From assembly GCA_937139495.1 (NCBI GenBank), contig CAKZQC010000006.1, positions 1-64,000 on the forward strand: a stretch of 64,000 bases of DNA, written 5' to 3'. A program made the translations under genes and the position numbers. Shown here piece by piece: positions 24,795-34,285 of this stretch (positions within the stretch are counted from its first letter, which is position 1; every line of letters starts with the position of its first letter). This DNA is from an uncultured Saprospiraceae bacterium (lineage in GTDB: Bacteria > Bacteroidota > Bacteroidia > Chitinophagales > Saprospiraceae). The notes beneath the pieces are model-generated. The model did no database searches. It was not told where the DNA came from and was given only the letters and a program-made list of their open reading frames with translations.

Positions 24795-27700
24795 TTACTC
24801 CTTCTCCACAATAATTTTACTCTTTTTCGCATATTGCATCAGCTGCTCCAGCACCTCCGCAGGCAGCTCGTTAATATCAAACGCTACTTTGAGCTCCCCT
24901 TTGGTTTGCGTATCTTGATACGATTTGATTTTATCGACCGTAGGGTTTTCAATCGCTTCTTCATTGTCCGCTAATTGCTCTTCTACGAGGACTTTTTCTA
25001 CGACTGTTTCAACAACACGCTCTATGACTTGGTGTTCGGTTGGTTGTTGTTGTCCTTCGTTTTTGTAGCGAAGTAGCACCAACAAATCCGTCTCTTTTAG
25101 GGTATTGTATTTAGCGATAGCAAATAAATCTTCCTCTATATTATTCGATTGGCTATTGACATACACAATATTGCCCTCTAGCACGGCATTACCATCGGTA
25201 TAGTGCAAAATGGTTCTATCCAAAAACTGCACTTGATACGGCATTTCGCCTTCGTACAAGTAGATGTTGTAATCAAATTGCTCACGCCACTTGAGGTAGT
25301 GAGCAGCTGCCCATTCTTGGCTATTCTGCTGTAGCAATTCCAAATCCAATTCATTGAAAATTTTAGTGGTTTTGGGCTCTATTTGCTTGCTTTCCAAGTT
25401 CGTAATACGAGCATTGTCATTGGTTAATTTTTCCTGTACTTGCTGCATCGAAATGCCAAACTTATCAAATAATTGCGTTTGCTGCTTATTGTCAAAATAG
25501 TAATAATCTTGCTCAGTAAGTGGTGCAACTTGATACTCAAAAATAGGGGCATCTGCTTCACCCAATACTTGCGTAATATAAGGCAGTGGCGTATTGGCGG
25601 TAAGCGTAGGAAGCGAATTGTAGAGCTTGCGCAACCACGTCAAACGCTCGTCTTCCGAAGAGAATGTAATTTCTTTTTCTACCAACCAATCCAAGGTAGC
25701 AGCAAGTAGCTGCTGATCTTGATTGGTCAAATAATTGAGTTGTTTCTGACTAATTGGCTCGCCCTCATTCGTAGCCAAATATTGACGAACCGTCACCAAA
25801 ATACTACTAGGCGTATGCACGCCAATCGCTTTCAAAAAGGATAATTTGCCTGTCGGGATTAACTCCACAGTAGGAGCAGGAGTTTCGACTGCTTCGGTCT
25901 CCGATTCAGTGCTAGTTTCGTTATTCTCTTCGCTTGATGCAGCTGCGACAGGAGCGGTCACTAACTCCTCGTAGTTTTCTATTTCTTCGGCTTCTAGCCA
26001 ATCTTCTAGCCATGTTGGCAATTGCTCGTATGGCAACGCCATCGAAGCAGGATAAACCAACTGTGCGAGCGTCAGACCTGCTAAGGTATGATTGTCGTCC
26101 GTTTGCAACTGTACCTCTTGCGGACGTTGCTCTGGGGCGGTTTCTTGCCATTGTTGATACACGAAATCTAATAAACTTTGCTGCAATAACGTCGCTTCTT
26201 CTTCGGTTTCGGTGGCACGTATTGGCGTGCAATAGAAGGTGTTTTTCTCCAAGAACGGAGCGAGTACTACTTGCTGGCTACCAAAGGTAAAAGCACCGCT
26301 TTTAGTTTCCATTTTGAGCAAGGCTGCCAAATCTGGATAAACGGTACTATCTAAAATAGCGGCAGGCGTTACGAAGTCGGTCTGCTCTAAGTGCAAGGCA
26401 TCAAAAGTAGCTAACGTAATCGGTTCGGCTGCTAAAGTATGTACCTCAAAGTTTTTGATAATTTTGCTATCGTTTTGCAATTTTGCGTAAAGCAATACAA
26501 AAGCCAATTGAGCGGCATTTTCTAGTACTTTATACTCTTTTTTGAGCGTCGCAAACACCGTTTGCAATTCTTTTTCATCACCTTCCAAGGCTCGTTTTTG
26601 GAGTAGGGTAGGTGCTTCATAATCGGTTAGTTGGCTACCAATCGTTTGTAGCAGCGTTTGGTGCTGCGCAAATGCAGGTAGTACCTGTGCCAAGGGCAAA
26701 CTAAACTTGCCAAAACGCTCTACGGCAACCGTCAAATCAGCCGAAAAAGCAATATCCGTCAGTTTGTGAGTTTGTTCGTCAGCAGCCACAATCCAAATTT
26801 TATTTCTAATCTTATTATGATCCGCTTCTTTGTTGCGGAATATCTGCAAGGCTTGATGTTCAAACGAATTGCTATCGTAGGTTTCGCCTTCTTTGAGCTC
26901 GATTTTGTCGATTTTGCTAAAAACTTGCTCTTGCACAGAAGCGTTTCCACTCTCCATAATCAAGGAAGAAAGCAACTCAGGCGAGGCATTTTTAGATTTG
27001 GAAAGTAGCTCAAAAAGAGCCGCTCCATGTAGTAATCCTTTGTTTTGCAATTCGGCAAAAAACAGCTTGGTTGGCAACTGTTGGTATTGTTCGCCAAAGC
27101 TGCTAATAATGGTGTCGGCTAGTGCTTGTTGTCCTTTTTGTACCGCAAAAAGGGTGTTTCTTTCTTTGGGAGCAACCAAGTAGCTGCGGCTAGTTTCGCC
27201 TGCCGTAATACTCAAAAAAGTAAAAATATCTTCTTTTGTCAACTCAAAGAAACGAATCAAGCTAATGGCTTCCGCTCGCTCCAACTCTACGGGTTGTTTG
27301 TGATAGACTTTGGATAAGAATCCATCTCTTGTTTTGAAAATAGGATATTGCAAAAAGCTCAAAATTTCTTCTGTTGGGGCATTGTTGCCTGTCAATAGCT
27401 GTATGGCAGTTTGTAGGCTCGCATAGTCGCCGCCATAGTCGGCAATGTTGCTCATTTTTTGATGATAAAAAACGGCACTGCTATTGACAAAACGTAGTTC
27501 TTTATTGATGTAAATATAAGCATTTGTAATCAAACTTTTGGTTGATTTGGCAGTGCGAGCATATTGCCAAACGCCTTCATAGAATCCAGCTACATCTTCA
27601 TCTATAGTCGTTGATTGCGTTACTTTTGCCCATTCTTTGACTATTATGTCAGGGTAAATCGTTTCGGTTGTTGCCAAGTATGGCAATAAGGTATCGGAAT

Positions 27701-30461
27701 ATTCGGTGACTGCTATTTTGAAATCAGCAAGCCATTTTGGTGATTCTAGTTCAGGTGCGATGAGATGGGAAAGGGGCAGGCGTTCGCCTTTTATATTGCC
27801 AAACAAAGCGACTTTTGCCAAATCTTTGGGCGATAATATCGCCACCAAAAGTGGAAATAATGCCTTCTTTTCATTGGCGGAAAGCTCTACGGTTACACAG
27901 TTTTCTAGTAGTGTTTGGAGTATTTTTTTCCAGTTGCGGTTGGCAGTCGTAGGTGCCAAGCGAAATGGATCTTTGTTTAGCAATGGCAATACCGCTTGTG
28001 CAGGTAATGCCAAATTCAATACTTTCTGGACAGCGGTAGTTAGGTCTTGATAATCGCCCTCGAACTGTTCCAATACACCATGATGAAAAATTGCCGAAGG
28101 CAACAAGAAAGCCTGCTCTACGGCACTATATACATAGGCATTTTCATCGCCTAATTTGGTTTGTCCTTTTTTGTGTTGATAATAGCCTTGTACCTGTTCG
28201 TAAAACTCCAGAACAGTTGCTTCCTCTTGTTCGGCAATAGGAGCGGTCAAGCTGTCCCAAAGCGGAACAATAATATGGCTGTATATTTCCCAAGGAGCAT
28301 CGCTTTCGATATAGAAATCGGTTAAGCTATCGGCATCTTCTTCTGGCTTGATTTTGAAATCTGCCAACCAATTAGGTACGTCTGCATCAGCAGATAATAA
28401 GCCCTGCAACGGGGCAGCTATACCTTGTTGATTTTCAAATAAGGCGATGCTGCGCAATTGACTTTTAGAAACGCCTTGGAGCGTCTGTAAGAAATCAAAT
28501 AACTCGTGTTTTTGAGCGGCGGCTAGTTTGGAATTGGTTGATTTGGCGACTAACTTTTCAAATAATGCCTTGTCATTGGTGAGGTAATCTAGTTGACTTT
28601 TTAGCTGTTGTAATACTGCGGCATAATCCAAGATATTAAATTCCAATACCGAAAAACCGAGTCCTTGAATGGCTTCTTTAATAACCAAGGTTTGTTCGCT
28701 CATTAAGAAAATATCGGCTTGTGCTTGCAGGTCATCAATGGCATAAAAAAGGCTCTCGCCTTCTTGATTGGTAAACTTAAAACACTTGATTTGAGCGAAT
28801 TTCTCTAATAGTTCTGCTTCAAAATTAACGCTTTTGAGTTCGGCAACAAAAATCGTATAATCGTCAGGCGAAAGATTGGTAATCCAGTTGTTGAGCAACC
28901 CAAGATTGGCTACTTCTATCAACTGCTGCAATCCCCAAAGTTCTAAGCCTAGTTTTTGGTCGTAAGTGGCTGCTTTTAGGAGTGACTTGTGTTCGACAGT
29001 ATCTGTCCAATACAGCCATTCTTTACCGATTCCCAACTGCATCGGTTCTATGGGCAAGGCGGTGCCTTTGGCAATGACTAAATCTTTGAGGTAGAAATTA
29101 CCTTTGTTGGTCGGGATATTGTTTTTGAGGTATTCCAATAATGGAAAATAAAGATGCTGATTAATCAGTTCGGCATCATACTCCGTGGACTGGTACGTCA
29201 ATAAAAGTCCTTGATACAGTTGTACGAAGGTTTTGAGGTTGTCTTGTCGGTAGCGATTGAGATTTTTTTGCAGGGTTTTGGCAATATACTTAAACGTTTC
29301 GATGTTGGCTTCGCCTTGATCATCGAGTCTAGTACGGTCGGTTATTTTGGCAAACGACGAACTGTGTATAAAGTACGCCATCTGATGGCGTTCGTTCCGC
29401 ATCGGAAAAAACTGATACAAACTAGGTGCTTTTTGCAAGGCTTTCATCGCCTCGATACTGGTCGGGAAACCTAGTGATATTTCTATGGGGCAGCTCGGAA
29501 ATTCAGGGTCGATGGCTTCGAAATCTGCCGTATTGGGCAATACCGAATAGCGTTCAAAAATAGCAGGTTGTCGTTCGATGACTTCATCTTGGAGGGCTAC
29601 TTTTTCTAGTGTTTTGAGCGTATTGAGGGCATAGCCAATACCTGATTTGATATTGAGCAGCGACTCTTTGAGTTTTTCGTGTTTCTTAGGACCAAATTTG
29701 AGGAAAAACAAAGAACCTTGTTCTAGATTGAATTGCTCTAATAGGTGCTGGTGTTTGTGCAAGAAACTAACAAGTTCTTGTACCTCTTCGGACTGAAATA
29801 AGACTTGATCTTGATAGTTCAAATCCTTGACCGACTCATTGGGGAAGGTCGGGAAACACGCCAAAATAATTTTGAGCAACCAAGGGGCTACCGTGCTATC
29901 TACAGCTTCGTTGGCGACTAGGTTTTTATCTTTTTGGTAATCCAATAAGTCTTGATATTGCTGTTGATTGTGCCAACTAAAAATCAACGGACCTGCTAGG
30001 TCGTTGAGTAGTTCGTCGGCTCCGTCAGATTTGCCCATTAGGCGGTAAGCCAACTTAAATCCAATACCATAACGACCGATTTTTTCGCAATTCTCTGGTT
30101 TCGTTTTGTCGGATTTAGTTCCTTGGAACGAGTTGAGCAATGCTTTCAGATCTTTTTCCGAAAAGGGCTTTCCGTTATTCAATACCATAAAAAAATCTTC
30201 GTCATAAATGACCGCACAAGCAGTCGATTGACTGTCGGCAGCATTCTGCAAAAATTCATATATCGCCTGTTCATCTTGGGCATTTTGGAGCTTGGGTGTG
30301 AGGTCGGCTTTGATATTGTGAACAATACCGTTGACCATCTTATAGAAGCCACTGTTGTCGCCATGAATACTTCCGATGAAATTTTCGTCCCAATTGGGCA
30401 TATTATAACCTTGGTTGTCTCTCCAATTGGTTCTGAACTGCTGTATATTTTTGATTTGCAT
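24795..30461 (-). CDS. Giant sacsin-like GHKL (Hsp90-type) ATPase, 1888 residues
   Basis: The N-terminus is a Bergerat-fold ATPase of the sacsin/NO VEIN kind: N box EFLQNAADS (69-77, with Glu69, Asn73 and Asp76), a G1-like NNGKPF (95-100) and G2 GRYGIGFKLAYRL (129-141). The rest has no recognised enzyme motif. It contains an internal duplication: about 648-838 and 862-1046 share ALFENQQG/ALFGNIKG, PNWLADFKI/PKWLADFKI and GDYQDLTTA/GDYASLQTA at matching offsets. An acidic Glu/Thr/Ser-rich linker (near 1500) separates the C-terminal region. Base use is like that of the neighbouring chromosome. It probably forms a two-gene operon with the PIN-like nuclease; a role as an ATP-driven sensor or chaperone controlling it is inference. 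Confidence 0.85.
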   Translation of the reverse strand: MQIKNIQQFRTNWRDNQGYNMPNWDENFIGSIHGDNSGFYKMVNGIVHNIKADLTPKLQNAQDEQAIYEFLQNAADSQSTACAVIYDEDFFMVLNNGKPFSEKDLKALLNSFQGTKSDKTKPENCEKIGRYGIGFKLAYRLMGKSDGADELLNDLAGPLIFSWHNQQQYQDLLDYQKDKNLVANEAVDSTVAPWLLKIILACFPTFPNESVKDLNYQDQVLFQSEEVQELVSFLHKHQHLLEQFNLEQGSLFFLKFGPKKHEKLKESLLNIKSGIGYALNTLKTLEKVALQDEVIERQPAIFERYSVLPNTADFEAIDPEFPSCPIEISLGFPTSIEAMKALQKAPSLYQFFPMRNERHQMAYFIHSSSFAKITDRTRLDDQGEANIETFKYIAKTLQKNLNRYRQDNLKTFVQLYQGLLLTYQSTEYDAELINQHLYFPLLEYLKNNIPTNKGNFYLKDLVIAKGTALPIEPMQLGIGKEWLYWTDTVEHKSLLKAATYDQKLGLELWGLQQLIEVANLGLLNNWITNLSPDDYTIFVAELKSVNFEAELLEKFAQIKCFKFTNQEGESLFYAIDDLQAQADIFLMSEQTLVIKEAIQGLGFSVLEFNILDYAAVLQQLKSQLDYLTNDKALFEKLVAKSTNSKLAAAQKHELFDFLQTLQGVSKSQLRSIALFENQQGIAAPLQGLLSADADVPNWLADFKIKPEEDADSLTDFYIESDAPWEIYSHIIVPLWDSLTAPIAEQEEATVLEFYEQVQGYYQHKKGQTKLGDENAYVYSAVEQAFLLPSAIFHHGVLEQFEGDYQDLTTAVQKVLNLALPAQAVLPLLNKDPFRLAPTTANRNWKKILQTLLENCVTVELSANEKKALFPLLVAILSPKDLAKVALFGNIKGERLPLSHLIAPELESPKWLADFKIAVTEYSDTLLPYLATTETIYPDIIVKEWAKVTQSTTIDEDVAGFYEGVWQYARTAKSTKSLITNAYIYINKELRFVNSSAVFYHQKMSNIADYGGDYASLQTAIQLLTGNNAPTEEILSFLQYPIFKTRDGFLSKVYHKQPVELERAEAISLIRFFELTKEDIFTFLSITAGETSRSYLVAPKERNTLFAVQKGQQALADTIISSFGEQYQQLPTKLFFAELQNKGLLHGAALFELLSKSKNASPELLSSLIMESGNASVQEQVFSKIDKIELKEGETYDSNSFEHQALQIFRNKEADHNKIRNKIWIVAADEQTHKLTDIAFSADLTVAVERFGKFSLPLAQVLPAFAQHQTLLQTIGSQLTDYEAPTLLQKRALEGDEKELQTVFATLKKEYKVLENAAQLAFVLLYAKLQNDSKIIKNFEVHTLAAEPITLATFDALHLEQTDFVTPAAILDSTVYPDLAALLKMETKSGAFTFGSQQVVLAPFLEKNTFYCTPIRATETEEEATLLQQSLLDFVYQQWQETAPEQRPQEVQLQTDDNHTLAGLTLAQLVYPASMALPYEQLPTWLEDWLEAEEIENYEELVTAPVAAASSEENNETSTESETEAVETPAPTVELIPTGKLSFLKAIGVHTPSSILVTVRQYLATNEGEPISQKQLNYLTNQDQQLLAATLDWLVEKEITFSSEDERLTWLRKLYNSLPTLTANTPLPYITQVLGEADAPIFEYQVAPLTEQDYYYFDNKQQTQLFDKFGISMQQVQEKLTNDNARITNLESKQIEPKTTKIFNELDLELLQQNSQEWAAAHYLKWREQFDYNIYLYEGEMPYQVQFLDRTILHYTDGNAVLEGNIVYVNSQSNNIEEDLFAIAKYNTLKETDLLVLLRYKNEGQQQPTEHQVIERVVETVVEKVLVEEQLADNEEAIENPTVDKIKSYQDTQTKGELKVAFDINELPAEVLEQLMQYAKKSKIIVEKE

Positions 30462-30487
30462 AGTCGTCGATTCTTTCTAATAATGAA

Positions 30488-30526
30488 GAAGTTGTCTAAA
30501 GAGCAAAAAGCCCACTAGACAACTTC
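30488..30526 (-). other. 11-bp hairpin in the leader of the GHKL ATPase gene
   Basis: GAAGTTGTCTA (30488-30498) and TAGACAACTTC (30516-30526) are perfectly complementary around 17 bases. On the minus strand it lies between the CpcT-like gene and the ATPase start, so it could end the former (but lacks a T-run after it) or be a structured 5' leader of the latter. Confidence 0.6.
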
Positions 30527-30535
30527 AAAAGCACT

Positions 30536-30543
30536 CAAATATA
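30536..30543 (-). promoter_or_regulatory. Candidate promoter core of the GHKL ATPase gene
   Basis: On the minus strand TATATTTG fits TAnnTTTG exactly, about 75 bp before the ATPase start. A clear -33 box is not seen. Transcription from it would begin just before the leader hairpin. Confidence 0.4.
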
Positions 30544-30583
30544 AAACAAATTGTTTTGTTTTTTTGGGGAATGGTTCTCTTTT

Positions 30584-31255
30584 TTATTTCTTTTTGGTTC
30601 TGACCAAATAGCCGTTTCCTTGCGAACGGAATTGATATTCGCCTGCCTCATCTTTGGCATAATAGAGTGTTTTGACACTCACGCCCTTGGCACTCACGTG
30701 GAGTTGGTTGGCAAAGACTTGTATCGCTCCACCACCAAAATCTATTTCACAGATAGGAGTTGTTCCAAAGAAAGTGACTTGGGTTGTTTTCTTAAAGTTG
30801 CTATTGCAGCGAATAGGTTTGAGCAGGTCAAACTCTACTTGGTTGAGTAAGCTGGGTTTGTTGTCGGCTTCGATATACTTAGCCATATCGTCTGGGTCAA
30901 ACTGCTCTACTATTATCGAATCTTTGGTTGATTGTGTTATTTTGAGGAAGTTGACACTCAGAGGTTCTTCTGGAAATGAAGACATATACATCTTCTGGAA
31001 CAACCAAACGCCATCTTTGGCAGGGTCTCCGAAGCTAGTAGTGTATAGTAGAATACTATCGCCAGATTTCATAATTCGGGCTTGTGTAGCAGTCGAGTCG
31101 TACATCACAAAGAGTCCTTCTTGCATACCCACAAAACGTTCGAGCATATTTTTTTGCATCCAGTAGGATTCAGAATTATAAGCGGTTTTTTGGGTGCTTT
31201 GGCAAGCACATAAGTAGATACTAACACTAGTAATTAGTAGTATGATTTTGTACAT
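30584..31255 (-). CDS. CpcT/CpeT-like lipoprotein
   Basis: A 223-residue protein with a lipoprotein signal (YLCAC, Cys18). The mature part has MLERFVGMQEGLF, then a beta-rich barrel pattern including DGVWLFQKMYMSSFPEEPLS and ending with a region near TTPICEIDFGGG. This is consistent with the CpcT/CpeT-like family, members of which occur in non-photosynthetic Bacteroidota where they cannot be phycobilin lyases. Ligand unknown; the family call is moderate. Confidence 0.55.
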   Translation of the reverse strand: MYKIILLITSVSIYLCACQSTQKTAYNSESYWMQKNMLERFVGMQEGLFVMYDSTATQARIMKSGDSILLYTTSFGDPAKDGVWLFQKMYMSSFPEEPLSVNFLKITQSTKDSIIVEQFDPDDMAKYIEADNKPSLLNQVEFDLLKPIRCNSNFKKTTQVTFFGTTPICEIDFGGGAIQVFANQLHVSAKGVSVKTLYYAKDEAGEYQFRSQGNGYLVRTKKK

Positions 31256-31350
31256 GAGTAATGGGTGTGATAATAGTTAGTGTTACTAAATGAAAAAATT
31301 AGTGAGATAGGTTTAGTACTCAAAATAATTGTTTTCTGCTTTGATAGAAA

Positions 31351-34053
31351 CTAATTAGGTGTTTTTTTTGAAAACAAGCTGCTAATTATAGCCCAAAGTA
31401 TGGCTAATACAATTACTCCCACCAAAATCCAGTGTAGCATTCCAAATAGGTTGAGAATGAAACTTCCTTCTTTTTTGTCGGCTTTTCTGTCTTGTGGCAA
31501 TGGAGATTGATCGCCAATCTGTACGAAAGCAGACCACAAAAAAGGGTGTGCTGTCTGTGCTCCAGCACTCCGAATAAGTAATAATTTAGCAGCTTGAAGC
31601 GCTTTGTCTTTTGGCTGTCCTTCTTGTAGATTAGTATAAAAATTTTGCATGATTTGAGCGGTTGCATGATCATTGACCGCCCAAAGGGAGGTAACAATAC
31701 TCTTGGCACCAGCATAAGAAAACCCCCTCGCCAAACTGGCTATTCCTTCGGCTTCTAGTAGCTCGCCCACACCTGTTTCGCAAGCACTCAGCACCACTAG
31801 TTCTGCGGTCAAATTCATGTTGTACAATTCTCGTACATAAAGTAGTTCATCTTGATTGGTAGAGTCGGCATTGCCCGAAAAGGCTAGAAAAGAAGCATCG
31901 GAATTGTTGTTGTTCACTACTCCATGTGTGGCAACGTGGACAATACAATAATCTTCGCAGTTGTCTTTGAAGTTTTGTTTGGTTGCCTGCTCTCCGTCAT
32001 AGACTTGCCCCATCATATCTACAATATTAAATATTTCAGATACTTCCTTGCGGCTGTGTGTTAGTGGATCAAATTTATATTTGCCTTCCACCAATCGGTC
32101 TTCATCAAAAGAGGGCGAAAAACCTAGAAATATTTTTTCGGGCTGATGTACTTTTTCTTGCATTTGCTGCAGTAATGTAGCCGAATAACAATAAGAAATA
32201 GCATACTTATTGACCAAGTAGGGCATTTCTCTAAAATCTTCGGTCGTGCTGGATTCGGTGAGTAATGCCTCGAAGGGCAAAAAGCCCAAGTGACCTGCCA
32301 AAATGATGGTCAAACGGTCTTCATGAATGTTTTTGAGGACAGGGTCAAGTAGCGTTTGGTAGAGCTTTTCGCCGAGTTGTTTGTAGGCTGTTAGATAAAC
32401 TTCTTTATGATTGTCTTCAAATGTTTTGGTACGCAAATAATAGCCGTAGATACTTTCTCGAAAGGCGTTAATATCTTTTTCTAAATCCGTGTTTAGGGGG
32501 ATGTTAATAATCTCAAAATTGTGATTGCTAATCTTAAATACAATCAATTCATTGCTAGTAATAAAATACTCTAAGAGTAGTTGGTCATTATCGAGATTCG
32601 CTTGAATGGTAGCAATAGAAACAACGCTCAAATCGTATTTGAGTTGATAATAAGCAGGGTATTGCTTTTGCAATTGGGATAAATAGTCCTCATAAACTTG
32701 CAGATTGATTTGCAAGGTGGTTTTGAGTTTGTCGAGTTCCTCGCTACTAGCTCTAGAGCGAAAACGCTTGCGTTCGATGCTGGCTACTTTGGTATGAATT
32801 TCTTCGTAGTTTTCTTTTAGTTCTTGTTCTTTTTGTAGCACTTCGGCAGGAACTTGAGCTATTTTTTGTGCTTTTGCCTTCTGATAAGCACCTAGCAATA
32901 GGTTACTTTTGCTACGTTCCGAAAACTGAAAGGCAATTTCCTTGTAGGATTCGTCTTTAGTTTTGGCATGAAGTCGCAAGGCGGTTTTGATGGCAATGGT
33001 ATGATAGTGCAAGGCTCGTTGAGACCAAAGGAGTCGGGCTTGTTCGTCGGTGTAGGTTCTGCGTAATCGCCCTAATAGTACGTCTAGCAGTTGGTAAGTT
33101 TGTAGGGATTTTTGGAGCGTGCTATCTTGTTGCACGATTTTGTGTCCTTGTATTTCGGCTCGTTGAGCCAGTACGGTAGCCGTAGCACTTGGCAGATTGG
33201 TGAAATTAAGGAGGCGACTACTCGGCATTTCCCCTGTTTGCCATTCGGGAAGGAGTGCTTTTAGTGCATATTGATTGTAAGTAATAGCGGTAGCTAAATC
33301 TTCGGTACGAAGGTAATAATGAGCGACTTGTTCAAAAGTAACTGCCCAATCTAGAGATTGATTTTTTTGATTTTCTTTAGCGGATTGATCTATTAAACGA
33401 AGGAGTTCTTGACCAGTTTTAAAATTGCCAACTTCCATCAGTACTTTTGCCAACAGCAATTGATTTTGTACCAACAGTGCATCGTGCTGAGGAATGTGTG
33501 TTTCTTTTTTTAGTAATAGAATGGCTATTCTACTCCACTTTTCTGTATCTTGAAACAGCTCCAATGCCCAACTACAGGTTGCCATTCCCGTAAGGGTGCG
33601 AGCATAAATCGCCTGCAAAGAAGAATCTTGCTCAATGAGCGCTGTTTTTTTTTGATGCAGGGCAATGACTTGCAAAAAAGAGGCTTTGGCTTCCGCTACT
33701 TGATTGAGTTCCAAAAGCAATACCCCTTTTTGAGTAGTGGCTTGCATTTGATAATACAAAAAATCAGGCTTGGAGGCACTATTTTTAATGACAGTCTCTA
33801 GGTGCAGCAGCCCCCGTTGGTAGTCGCCCAAGTAGAAATAGCTAATGCCTAGTTTGGTCTGTATGCCCAGTGTTTGTGCCTGATCTTGTTGTATGGCAGG
33901 TTGCACCAATAGTTGTTCGCCAAAGCGTACGGCTTTGTGATAGGCTTCGAAATGATAAGCAATGCCAAAATCGGATAAGGTAGTACGTTGTGCGATGCTA
34001 GATTGGCAAAGCCACAACGAAAAAAAAATAAAAAATAGAAATTTGATAGGCAT
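31351..34053 (-). CDS. Exported TPR-CHAT protease-like protein with C-terminal membrane anchor
   Basis: From the ATG at 34053 (chosen because it gives the signal peptide MPIKFLFFIFFSLWLCQSS; an upstream in-frame ATG at 34122 would bury it) the product has 900 residues. Residues about 30-400 are helical TPR-type repeats, about 400-470 a coiled coil, and about 560-850 a CHAT (caspase-like) domain with the dyad His710 (HVATHG) and Cys758 (LSACETGVGE). A transmembrane helix lies near 866-893, followed by a short basic tail. The protein is thus probably held in the envelope with CHAT outside the cytoplasm, unlike CHAT effectors of type III-E CRISPR. Substrate unknown. Confidence 0.85.
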   Translation of the reverse strand: MPIKFLFFIFFSLWLCQSSIAQRTTLSDFGIAYHFEAYHKAVRFGEQLLVQPAIQQDQAQTLGIQTKLGISYFYLGDYQRGLLHLETVIKNSASKPDFLYYQMQATTQKGVLLLELNQVAEAKASFLQVIALHQKKTALIEQDSSLQAIYARTLTGMATCSWALELFQDTEKWSRIAILLLKKETHIPQHDALLVQNQLLLAKVLMEVGNFKTGQELLRLIDQSAKENQKNQSLDWAVTFEQVAHYYLRTEDLATAITYNQYALKALLPEWQTGEMPSSRLLNFTNLPSATATVLAQRAEIQGHKIVQQDSTLQKSLQTYQLLDVLLGRLRRTYTDEQARLLWSQRALHYHTIAIKTALRLHAKTKDESYKEIAFQFSERSKSNLLLGAYQKAKAQKIAQVPAEVLQKEQELKENYEEIHTKVASIERKRFRSRASSEELDKLKTTLQINLQVYEDYLSQLQKQYPAYYQLKYDLSVVSIATIQANLDNDQLLLEYFITSNELIVFKISNHNFEIINIPLNTDLEKDINAFRESIYGYYLRTKTFEDNHKEVYLTAYKQLGEKLYQTLLDPVLKNIHEDRLTIILAGHLGFLPFEALLTESSTTEDFREMPYLVNKYAISYCYSATLLQQMQEKVHQPEKIFLGFSPSFDEDRLVEGKYKFDPLTHSRKEVSEIFNIVDMMGQVYDGEQATKQNFKDNCEDYCIVHVATHGVVNNNNSDASFLAFSGNADSTNQDELLYVRELYNMNLTAELVVLSACETGVGELLEAEGIASLARGFSYAGAKSIVTSLWAVNDHATAQIMQNFYTNLQEGQPKDKALQAAKLLLIRSAGAQTAHPFLWSAFVQIGDQSPLPQDRKADKKEGSFILNLFGMLHWILVGVIVLAILWAIISSLFSKKTPN

Positions 34054-34285
34054 TGTCTCATTTAAGCGAAGTAATAACCAATGATGTTGTTTGGTGTCCT
34101 TCTGTTCGGAAAGTAGTAGCACTACTTAAAAATACGAAGAATACTTTGATCCATTTGTCGTCTCAGCGACATTTTCACAAAAATAATAGGCTTAAAGATA
34201 GGACTACTACTCAACAACTATAAGAAAATAGGCTTTACTTCTTAGAGTTATTTAATCGGGGCAATATAAAATTATCAAAGAATAG

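Noticed and set aside
30123..30518. 131-codon plus-strand frame opposite the ATPase N-terminus
   Set aside because: It mirrors the conserved GHKL motifs on the other strand and is a shadow of that gene.
31351..34053. CHAT protein as part of a type III-E CRISPR (craspase) or gasdermin system
   Set aside because: It has a signal peptide and membrane anchor, and no Cas or gasdermin-like gene is nearby.
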